From Planctomycetes bacterium UBA2386 (GTDB lineage Bacteria; Planctomycetota; UBA1135; UBA2386), in the NCBI GenBank assembly GCA_002343845.1, contig DDSQ01000134.1, positions 30,338 through 59,007 of the forward strand: a DNA stretch of 28,670 nucleotides. Direction: 5' to 3'. Position numbers and translations under genes: made by a program. Below, piece after piece: positions 22,302-28,670 of this stretch (position 1 is the stretch's first letter; each line of letters starts with the position of its first letter). The notes under the pieces are model-generated. The model was not told the DNA's origin. It ran no database searches and saw only the letters and a program-made list of their open reading frames with translations.

Positions 22302-23072
22302 ATGGCCAGCCGAGCATCGCCCAACGACGACGACGGCGAGCCGCATCCACTGCTGCAGTGGGTCGACGACGACGGCCTGCCGCGGCTGCCCGCGCGGCCG
22401 TGCTCCTACCTGCCGGATCGCGCCGCGCGTGAGCGCGGCTTCCTCGCCGAGCGCCTCGACGGCGAGCTCTACCACGAACTGATGGACCGCGGCTTCCGCC
22501 GCAGCGGCGACCTGTTCTACGCCACCGACTGCGGGGCCTGCCGCGCGTGCACGCCGCTGCGCGTGCCGGTGGCGGAGTTCGCGCCCAGCCGGAGCCAACG
22601 CCGCACCCTGCGCAAGAACCGCGACGTCGAAGTGCAGGTGCGTGCGCCGCGGTTTTCGACCTCGACCTTCGAGCTCTATTGCCGCTACCTCGCCCACCGC
22701 TACCCCGAACGGGCCGGCGACGAGGATAAGGAAGAGGATGCGGCGCAGTTCCGCGAGAGGCACTACCGCGCCGTCGTCGACACGCGCGAAGTCGTCTACT
22801 CGCTGCACGGCGAAACGGTCGCAGTCAGTCTGGTCGACGTCTGTTCGCGCTCGGTGTCCGCGGTCTACCACTTCTACGAGCCCGCGCACCGCGACCGCAG
22901 CCTCGGCGTGTTCTCGGTGCTCGCCGAGATCGAGTGGGCGCGCTCGATCGGGGTGCCGTGGTACTACCTCGGCTACTGGGTCGAGGGTTCGCGGTCGATG
23001 CACTACAAGGCCGACTACCGCCCGCACGAGGTGCTGCGGTCGGGCCAATGGCAGCGCGTCGACGAACGTTGA
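22302..23072 (+). CDS. bpt: Aspartate/glutamate leucyltransferase (N-end rule, ATE family)
   Basis: Predicted 256 aa, the usual length for bacterial Bpt. The enzyme moves leucine from leucyl-tRNA onto proteins with N-terminal Asp or Glu, marking them for ClpS/ClpAP degradation. The N-terminal ATE domain has PCSYLPDRAARERGFL and the cysteine cluster YATDCGACRACTPLRVPV. Next come SRSQRRTLRKNRDVEV and the GNAT-like C-terminal domain with SVSAVYHFYEP, LGVFSVLAEIEWARSIGVP, YYLGYWVEGSRSMHYKADYR and PHEVL. All these are conserved in the family. No strong Shine-Dalgarno site precedes ATG 22302. It is divergent from the hemerythrin gene. Confidence 0.92.
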   Translation: MASRASPNDDDGEPHPLLQWVDDDGLPRLPARPCSYLPDRAARERGFLAERLDGELYHELMDRGFRRSGDLFYATDCGACRACTPLRVPVAEFAPSRSQRRTLRKNRDVEVQVRAPRFSTSTFELYCRYLAHRYPERAGDEDKEEDAAQFRERHYRAVVDTREVVYSLHGETVAVSLVDVCSRSVSAVYHFYEPAHRDRSLGVFSVLAEIEWARSIGVPWYYLGYWVEGSRSMHYKADYRPHEVLRSGQWQRVDER

Positions 23073-23166
23073 GGGGCCGCGAGCAAGGCGGGGCTTCCGG
23101 CTGCGGTGGGGATCGACGACGATTGGACGGTCCTCGCGTACGCCCGCCCCTGCCCCGGTTTCCCGC

Positions 23167-24627
23167 ATGCGCGCCTTCCGTCCGCTCGCCCCGACTGCCG
23201 CCTGTTCCCTGGTCCTGCTGGCAGCCCCGCTGCTCGCCCAGATCACGCCGGGCAACCTGGTTGTCGCCCGGGTCGGCACCGGCAGTGCCGCGTTGAGCAA
23301 CGCCGCGACCGCGGTGTTCCTCGACGAGTACACCCAGGCCGGGAACTTCGTGCAGTCGATCCCCCTGCCCACCACCACGGTCGGCGCGCAGCGCGCGTTC
23401 GCGTGTTCGGGCACGGCGACCTCCGAGGGCGGGCTGACGCAGAGCGTCGACGGGAAGTGGCTGGTGATGGCCGGCTACGGTGCGGTGCCGGGAACGGCGG
23501 GAATCGCGAGCACCGCGAGCAGCGTCGTGCCGAGGGTGATGGCGCGGATCGCGCTCGATGCGACCATCGACACGTCGACAGCGCTCGCGGACGCCTACAG
23601 CGGCAACAACGCGCGCGCGGCCGCCACCTTCTTCGGCGGCGAGTTCTGGACCGCGGGCACCGCGTCCGCCGGGAACAACCCCGGCGTGCGGTTCGCCACG
23701 CCGGTGGGCGCCACCAGTTCGCTGCAGCTCAACGCGACGATCACGAACGTGCGCCGCGTCGACTTCTTCGCCGGCCAGCTCTACTGCTCGTCCGCGGCGG
23801 GTTCGTTCTTCGGCATCGGCACGGTGGGCACGGGCGCGCCAACGGGCACCAACGAGGCGATCACGCTGCTGCCCGGGATGGCGACGGCGTCCGGACCGTC
23901 GCCCTACGACTTCTGGTTCGCGAACGCGTCGACGCTCTACGTCGCCGACGACCGCACCAACGGGTCCGGTGGCATCCAGAAGTGGGCGCTCGCGGCCGGC
24001 ACCTGGACGCTGCAGTACACCCTGGCGCCGGGCGCGGCCGTCGGCTGTCGGGGCTTGTCCGGGTTCGTCGGCGGCGGCGCGACGCGCCTGTTCGCGACCA
24101 CGACCGGCAACCAGGTGGTGACCACCTTCGATGCGGGTGCTGCGTCCACGTTCACCACGCTCGTCACCGGCGCCGCCAACACCGCGATCCGCGGCGTGCG
24201 GTTCGTGCGGCATCCCGCGAGCGTCACCTTCTCAGGCGCGCCGTGCTCGACCTCGTTCGGCCCGCCGTTCGTCGGCACCGGCGGCGGCGAGCCGGTCGCG
24301 GGCAACACCACGTTCGAGCTGCGATCCGACAACAGCGCTCCCGGGTCGCTGGTGATCTTCAGCGCCAAGGTCGGGCCCCCGCTCACCGTCGGCGTCCACG
24401 TGCCGGACTCGCCGCCGTGCACCTCGATCTACGTGCTGCCCGACGCGCTGGCGACCACGACATCCGACCCGTTCGGCGCCGCGTTCGTGCCGTTCCCGAT
24501 CCCAGCCAACGCTGCGTTCGGCGGGGCCGAGATCGCGGTCCAGGCCGTGGTGTGGGATCCGGCCATCGGCCCCTACCCGGTCCCGATCGGGCACAGCGAT
24601 GCGATGCTGCTGGTGATCGGAAACTGA
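23167..24627 (+). CDS. Large secreted protein with shared planctomycete-type C-terminal domain
   Basis: Predicted 486 aa with a signal peptide (PTAACSLVLLAAPLLAQ). Residues about 20-350 are rich in Gly, Ala, Thr and Ser and look like a beta-propeller. Repeated blade-like segments include WLVMAGYGAVPG, GEFWTAGTASAGNN, VRRVDFFAGQLYCSS and STLYVADDRTNGSGGIQKWA. No catalytic motif was recognised. The last 130 residues (from about 357, GAPCSTSFGPPFVGTG) match the C-terminal domain of the deiminase at 19845 in overall pattern: Gly-Asn-x-x-Phe, a V-L-P strand, a D-P-x-G-A turn, and a closing G-x-S-x-A-x-x-x-V-x-G strand. It may be a cell-surface or export domain. Function is unknown. Confidence 0.8.
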   Translation: MRAFRPLAPTAACSLVLLAAPLLAQITPGNLVVARVGTGSAALSNAATAVFLDEYTQAGNFVQSIPLPTTTVGAQRAFACSGTATSEGGLTQSVDGKWLVMAGYGAVPGTAGIASTASSVVPRVMARIALDATIDTSTALADAYSGNNARAAATFFGGEFWTAGTASAGNNPGVRFATPVGATSSLQLNATITNVRRVDFFAGQLYCSSAAGSFFGIGTVGTGAPTGTNEAITLLPGMATASGPSPYDFWFANASTLYVADDRTNGSGGIQKWALAAGTWTLQYTLAPGAAVGCRGLSGFVGGGATRLFATTTGNQVVTTFDAGAASTFTTLVTGAANTAIRGVRFVRHPASVTFSGAPCSTSFGPPFVGTGGGEPVAGNTTFELRSDNSAPGSLVIFSAKVGPPLTVGVHVPDSPPCTSIYVLPDALATTTSDPFGAAFVPFPIPANAAFGGAEIAVQAVVWDPAIGPYPVPIGHSDAMLLVIGN

Positions 24628-24708
24628 GCACCCGCCGCCGGCTGCAACCCCCGATGGCACGGGCGGATGTCCGCGCCAGCGACGAGCGACCCGCTGGCCG
24701 GCTGGTCA

Positions 24709-24724
24709 GATACTAGTTGGTATC
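24709..24724. promoter_or_regulatory. Palindrome in AT-richer stretch upstream of lipA
   Basis: GATAC-TAGTTG-GTATC lies in the 183-base gap before lipA, in the only locally AT-rich stretch there (24706-24730). A second short palindrome, CCAATTGG, directly follows. It could be an operator or part of a promoter for the 2-oxoacid dehydrogenase operon. A weak -35/-10 pair (TTGGCC at 24728, TAGGCT at 24752) is possible but not convincing. Confidence 0.35.
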
Positions 24725-24810
24725 CAATTGGCCTTCCCGGCGGCCGATTCCTAGGCTTCCGCGCCTCATTCGCATCCCCACGACGGCGGGCGATGCGCAG
24801 CCGAACCGGC

Positions 24811-25782
24811 ATGCCCTCCATCCACGACAAGCGCATCACGCCCGGTCAGAAGCCGGACTGGCTGAAGGTGCCGCTGCCGTCCGGGCCGACCGTCGCCGGC
24901 CTGACCAAGGTGCTGCGCGACCGCAATCTCCACACGGTCTGCGAAGAGGCGAAGTGCCCCAACCTGGGCGAGTGCTGGGCCAGCGGCACGGCGACGTTCA
25001 TGGTGCTCGGCGACACCTGCACCCGCGGCTGCCGGTTCTGCGCCGTGAAGACGCACTCGCAGGGCACGCCGGTCGATCCCGACGAGCCGGCGAAGGTCGC
25101 CGAGTCCTGCGTCGCGATGGGCCTGAAGTACGTCGTGCTGACGATGGTCGACCGCGACGACCTGCCCGACGGCGGGGCCGCCCACGTCGCCGCGACGATC
25201 CGCGCGATCAAGCAGCGCAGCCCGGACATGCTGGTCGAAGCGCTGGTCGGCGACTGGCTCGCCGGACCACGCCAGAACGTGACCACCGAGCAGATGATCG
25301 CGACGGTGCTCGACGCCAACCCGGACGTGTACGCGCACAACGTCGAGACCGTGCTGCGGTTGACGCCGCGGGTCCGCGACCACCGCTGCAGCTACGCGCG
25401 CTCGCTCGGCACGCTGCGCACGGCCAAGGTCCTGCACCCCGGCATCGTCACCAAGTCGTCGATCATGCTCGGCCTCGGCGAGAGCGAACGCGAAGTCGAG
25501 CAGGCGATGGACGACCTGCGCGAGTACGGCGTCGACGTGGTGACGTTCGGCCAGTACCTGCGGCCGACGCTGCTGCACCTGCCGGTGCGAGAACACGTGA
25601 CGCCGGCGCGTTTCGCGGCCCTCGAGGCGCGCGCGATGACGAAGGGCTTCCTCTACGTCGCCGCCGGTCCGCTCGTCCGCTCCAGCTACAAGGCCGCCGA
25701 GTTCTATCTCGCGGGCATGATCCGCCAGCGCCGCGAACACGGCGCCGCGCGTGCCGCCAACCCCTCCTCGACCACCGCATGA
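24811..25782 (+). CDS. lipA: Lipoyl synthase (radical SAM)
   Basis: Predicted 323 aa. It inserts two sulfur atoms into octanoyl groups on lipoyl domains. The auxiliary cluster motif CEEAKCPNLGEC (Cys44, Cys49, Cys55), the radical SAM motif CTRGCRFC (Cys70, Cys74, Cys77) and the C-terminal RSSY (290-293) that ligates the auxiliary cluster are all intact. GQYLRPTLLHLPV and the TMVDRDDLPDGGA segment are also conserved. ATG 24811 was used; an in-frame ATG at 24793 would add six residues and cannot be excluded. The stop overlaps the E1 alpha start by four bases, so lipoyl synthesis is co-transcribed with its target complex. Confidence 0.94.
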   Translation: MPSIHDKRITPGQKPDWLKVPLPSGPTVAGLTKVLRDRNLHTVCEEAKCPNLGECWASGTATFMVLGDTCTRGCRFCAVKTHSQGTPVDPDEPAKVAESCVAMGLKYVVLTMVDRDDLPDGGAAHVAATIRAIKQRSPDMLVEALVGDWLAGPRQNVTTEQMIATVLDANPDVYAHNVETVLRLTPRVRDHRCSYARSLGTLRTAKVLHPGIVTKSSIMLGLGESEREVEQAMDDLREYGVDVVTFGQYLRPTLLHLPVREHVTPARFAALEARAMTKGFLYVAAGPLVRSSYKAAEFYLAGMIRQRREHGAARAANPSSTTA

Positions 25783-26891
25783 GCCTCGAACTGCTGACGA
25801 TCCTCGATCCCGACGGCAAGGCGCAGAAGGGCAAGGACCCGAACCTGCCCGCCAAGGAACTGCAGCGGCTCTACCGGTTGATGGTGGCGACGCGGGCGCT
25901 CGACGACCGCGGGCTGGCGCTGCAGCGCCAGGGCCGCATCGGCTTCTACCTGCAGTCGACCGGCCAGGAAGCCTCGCACCTCGGCGCCGCCTACGCGTTG
26001 AAGGACAGCGACTGGCTGTTCCCGGCCTACCGCCAGCCCGGCATCCTGCTGCTGCGCGAGGTGCCGATCGAGAAGATCATCGCCGAGTGGTTCGGCAACT
26101 CGGGCGACACCAGCAAGGGCCGCCAGATGCCGGTGCACTACAGCTTCCGCCAGGCGAACTTCGTTTCGATCAGTTCGCCGATCGGCACGCAGCTCACGCA
26201 GGCAGCCGGTGCCGGCATGGCGGCGCGGATCCGCGGCGACGACACCGTGTTCATGACGTTCTGCGGCGACGGCGGCACCAGCAGCAACGACTTCCACACC
26301 GGCCTGAACTTCGCCGCCGTCTACAAGGCGCCGGTCGTGTTCGTCTGCGAGAACAACGGCTGGGCGATCTCGGTGCCGTCGAGCAAGCAGACGTGCAGCG
26401 AGTCGATGGCGATCAAGGCCGACGCCTACGGCATGCCGGGCGTGCGCGTCGACGGCAACGACCTGCTCGCCGTCTACCGCGTCTGCAAGGAAGCGGTCGA
26501 CCGCGCGCGCCGCGGCGACGGCCCGACGCTGGTCGAGACCGTCACCTACCGCATCGCATCGCACAGCTCCTCGGACGACGCCGCGCGTTACCGCGACCAG
26601 AAGGAGTTCGAGGCGTGGAAGAAGAAGGACCCGATCGCGCGCTTCCAGCTCTACCTGAAGCACAAGAAGCTCTGGAGCGAGGCGTTCGAGCAGGAGTGCG
26701 CCGAGGGCGCCAAGGCCGCGATCGGCGCGGCCGTGAAGGCCGCCGAAGCGCTGCCCAACCCCGGCCCCGAGACGATGTTCGACGACGTCTACATGAACCT
26801 GACGCCCCAGCTGAAGGAACAGCGGCAGGAACTGCACGACCTCATGGCGAAGGGCGGCGTCGGCGCCCAGGTCGGCCACTTCCCACTCTGA
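25779..26891 (+). CDS. 2-oxoacid dehydrogenase E1 component, alpha subunit (branched-chain/pyruvate type)
   Basis: Predicted 370 aa. The thiamine diphosphate motif runs from GDG at 163-165 (FCGDGGTSSNDFH) to ENNGW near 191-195. FYLQSTGQEASHLGAAYAL and MPVHYSFRQANFVSISSPIG are typical of heterotetrameric E1 alpha. The segment ASHSSSDDAARYRD matches the loop of branched-chain 2-oxoacid dehydrogenases more closely than that of pyruvate dehydrogenases, so branched-chain substrates are favoured. Pyruvate cannot be excluded. The subunit decarboxylates the 2-oxoacid and, with E1 beta, acylates the E2 lipoyl group. It begins with an ATGA overlap with lipA and is followed by the beta gene after 25 bases. 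Confidence 0.9.
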   Translation: MSLELLTILDPDGKAQKGKDPNLPAKELQRLYRLMVATRALDDRGLALQRQGRIGFYLQSTGQEASHLGAAYALKDSDWLFPAYRQPGILLLREVPIEKIIAEWFGNSGDTSKGRQMPVHYSFRQANFVSISSPIGTQLTQAAGAGMAARIRGDDTVFMTFCGDGGTSSNDFHTGLNFAAVYKAPVVFVCENNGWAISVPSSKQTCSESMAIKADAYGMPGVRVDGNDLLAVYRVCKEAVDRARRGDGPTLVETVTYRIASHSSSDDAARYRDQKEFEAWKKKDPIARFQLYLKHKKLWSEAFEQECAEGAKAAIGAAVKAAEALPNPGPETMFDDVYMNLTPQLKEQRQELHDLMAKGGVGAQVGHFPL

Positions 26892-26916
26892 TCGCAGCGA
26901 CACCACGAGACCACCC

Positions 26917-27933
26917 ATGACCGCGACCCAGACCAAGGCCGGCGACGGCAAGACCGGCACCAAAGTGATGACGCTGCTCGAAGCGATCACCGACGCGATG
27001 CGCCTGGAGATGCGCAACGACGATCGCGTGGTCGTGTTCGGCGAGGACGTCGGCAAGAAGGGCGGCGTGTTCGGCGCCACCGCGGGCCTGTTCGAAGAGT
27101 TCGGCGAGAAGCGCTGCTTCGACACGCCGCTGTCCGAGTGCGGCATCATCGGCACCGCGATCGGCATGGCCGTCTACGGCATGCGCCCGATCGCCGAGAT
27201 CCAGTTCCTCGACTTCATCTACCCGGCGTTCGACCAGATCGTCAGCGAAGCCGCGAAGATGCGCTACCGCAGCGGCGGCGAGTACACCTGCCCGATGGTG
27301 ATCCGCAGCCCGTACGGCGGCGGCATCCGCGGCGGCCACTACCACAGCCAGTCGAGCGAGGCCTACTTCTGCCACACGCCCGGGCTCAAGGTCGTGATCC
27401 CGAGCACGCCCGCCGACGCGAAGGGTCTCTTGATCGCGTCGATCCGCGACGAGGACCCGGTGATGTTCCTCGAGCCCAAGCGCATCTACCGGCACGGCAA
27501 GGGCGAGGTCCCGCTCGGCGAGCACGTGGTGCCGCTCGGCAAGGCGCGCATCGCGCGCGAAGGCACCGACGTCACGATCCTCTGCTACGGCGCCATGGTC
27601 CCGGTCTGCGAAGCCGCGGCCGAGTCCGCCGCGCAAGCCGGCCGCAGCGTCGAAGTCGTCGACCTGCGCACGCTGGTGCCGCTCGACGAAGCGACCGTGC
27701 TGGCCTCGGTCAAGAAGACCGGCCGCTGCGTGATCGCCTACGAAGCCCCCAAGACCTGCGGCTACGGCGCCGAACTGTCGGCGCTGCTCGCCGAGAAGTG
27801 CATCGAGTGGCTCGAAGGCCCGATCGTGCGCGTCGCCGGCTTCGACACGCCATTCCCCTACACGCTCGAACACCTCTACATGCCCGACGAGAAGCGCGTG
27901 CTCGCCGGCATCGAGAAGACGTTCTCTTGGTGA
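26917..27933 (+). CDS. 2-oxoacid dehydrogenase E1 component, beta subunit
   Basis: Predicted 338 aa, the family's usual length. It starts with a short tail rich in Thr, Lys and Gly, then MTLLEAITDAMRLEM and VVVFGEDVGKKGGVFGAT. The pyrimidine-binding part includes DTPLSECGIIGTAIGMAVYG and PIAEIQFLDFIYPAFDQI. PYGGGIRGGHYHSQSSEAYF is the pattern of the branched-chain type E1 beta. The C-terminal transketolase domain has VEVVDLRTLVPLD and GAELSALLAEKCIEWL. It pairs with the upstream alpha subunit. The ATG at 26917 has no strong Shine-Dalgarno site, and translation may be helped by the close upstream stop. Confidence 0.92.
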   Translation: MTATQTKAGDGKTGTKVMTLLEAITDAMRLEMRNDDRVVVFGEDVGKKGGVFGATAGLFEEFGEKRCFDTPLSECGIIGTAIGMAVYGMRPIAEIQFLDFIYPAFDQIVSEAAKMRYRSGGEYTCPMVIRSPYGGGIRGGHYHSQSSEAYFCHTPGLKVVIPSTPADAKGLLIASIRDEDPVMFLEPKRIYRHGKGEVPLGEHVVPLGKARIAREGTDVTILCYGAMVPVCEAAAESAAQAGRSVEVVDLRTLVPLDEATVLASVKKTGRCVIAYEAPKTCGYGAELSALLAEKCIEWLEGPIVRVAGFDTPFPYTLEHLYMPDEKRVLAGIEKTFSW

Positions 27934-27991
27934 GCGCCCACCGCGCGCGCTCATCGCACCCAGCCACCCCTGCATTCAGGAACGAACGAAC

Positions 27992-28670
27992 ATGACCCGC
28001 AAGGAATTCAAGTTGCCCGACATCGGCGAAGGCATCGCCGAGGGCGAGATCGTCAGCTGGAAGGTCAAGGTCGGCGACACGGTCGAGATCAACGACATCG
28101 TCTGCGAGATCGAGACCGCGAAGTCGATCGTCGAGCTGCCCTCGCCGTTCGCCGGCGTCGTCTCGGCGATCCTCGCGCCGGAGGGGGAGACCATCCCGGT
28201 CGGTACGCCGATCATCGCGATAGGCGACGCTGCGGCCCCGTCGGTCGAGCCCGCCGAGACCCCGGCGGTCGAGATGGAGATCGACCTGTCCAACCCGGCC
28301 GCCTCGGGAGGCGGCGAAGGCGAGTCCCTGGTCGGGCGGATGAAGGCCGATCGCGGCCCGACCCGGCGTCCGCGCAAGGTGTCCTCCGGTGCCGCAGCCA
28401 CCCGCATGCAGGCGCAGGCGGCCTTCGAGTCGGGTGCCGCGCCCATGGTCGAGGCTGCCGAGCCCGAGCCCGCCGTACCCGACCGCTCCCAGGCCGAGCC
28501 GCTCAACCCGGCCGCCGTACGTGTGCTGGCCAAACCCCCGGTCCGCAAGCTCGCCAAGGACCTCGGCGTCGACCTAGCGACCCTCGAAGCGAGCGGACCG
28601 CAGGGTTCGATCTCGCGTGAGGACGTCGAGCGGGCGGCCTCGTCGGTCGAGCCTGTCGAGACCTCCGCAG
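27992..28670 (+). CDS. 2-oxoacid dehydrogenase E2 (dihydrolipoamide acyltransferase), N-terminal part
   Basis: The gene runs off the window after 226 codons and has no stop. An N-terminal lipoyl domain (about 3-77) has the lipoyl-lysine motif EIETAKSIVELPSPFAG with Lys44 as attachment site. Next comes a flexible Ala/Glu/Pro linker containing a basic patch (LVGRMKADRGPTRRPRK). A peripheral subunit-binding domain follows at about 174-211 (NPAAVRVLAKPPVRKLAK, then SGPQGSISREDVERA). The catalytic acyltransferase domain lies beyond the edge. ETAK in place of the more usual ETDK, together with the LVG-x-RR linker patch, recalls actinobacterial branched-chain E2 proteins. ATG 27992 has AGGA ten bases upstream. 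It receives acyl groups from the E1 encoded upstream. Confidence 0.9.
   Translation, partial: MTRKEFKLPDIGEGIAEGEIVSWKVKVGDTVEINDIVCEIETAKSIVELPSPFAGVVSAILAPEGETIPVGTPIIAIGDAAAPSVEPAETPAVEMEIDLSNPAASGGGEGESLVGRMKADRGPTRRPRKVSSGAAATRMQAQAAFESGAAPMVEAAEPEPAVPDRSQAEPLNPAAVRVLAKPPVRKLAKDLGVDLATLEASGPQGSISREDVERAASSVEPVETSA

Overview
The window is about 28.7 kb of very GC-rich bacterial DNA. It is densely coded, uses third-position G/C heavily, and many genes have weak or no Shine-Dalgarno site. Several large secreted proteins with signal peptides are present, two of which share a C-terminal domain ending in a Ser-X-Ala-rich strand. Together with the mix of gene families this suggests a planctomycete-like bacterium, possibly an uncultured lineage. 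That placement is inference from style and no rRNA or marker gene is present to confirm it. No tRNA, rRNA, CRISPR array, transposase or integrase was seen.

Layout. (1) Positions 1-6849, minus strand: a compact operon read right to left as had-oah-dch-bcrC-bcrB-bcrA-bcrD. It encodes the ATP-dependent class I benzoyl-CoA reductase (four subunits, the last cut by the window edge) and the three enzymes that carry the dienoyl-CoA product to ring opening. (2) 6956-10277, plus strand: a secreted double esterase and an aspartoacylase/succinylglutamate desuccinylase-like metalloenzyme, separated by a 454-base gap that holds a 31-bp inverted-repeat element. (3) 10392-13594, plus strand: a Fur-like palindrome followed by four overlapping genes for ApbE flavin transferase, an outer-membrane porin, an FMN-binding exported protein and a small His-rich membrane protein. 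This looks like an extracytosolic flavin electron-transfer system. (4) 13623-17503, minus strand: three exported proteins, namely a jelly-roll-like protein, an SGNH hydrolase and a gingipain/C25-like protein with an altered catalytic motif. (5) 17609-19794, plus strand: a membrane-anchored dihaem cytochrome c and a haem-copper oxidase/nitric oxide reductase-like subunit I with unusual ligand positions. (6) 19845-24627: a secreted Porphyromonas-type peptidylarginine deiminase, a hemerythrin protein, the N-degron transferase Bpt and a large secreted protein. (7) 24811-28670, plus strand: lipoyl synthase followed by E1 alpha, E1 beta and the start of E2 of a 2-oxoacid dehydrogenase.

How they may fit together. 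Class I benzoyl-CoA reductases are typical of facultative anaerobes that can afford ATP-driven ring reduction, often nitrate respirers. The nearby NO-reductase-like pair and the hemerythrin protein are compatible with a nitrogen-oxide-exposed, anaerobic aromatic-degrading lifestyle, but they are separate transcription units and the link is inferred. The 2-oxoacid dehydrogenase operon carries its own lipoyl synthase, so cofactor synthesis and the lipoylated E2 are co-transcribed.
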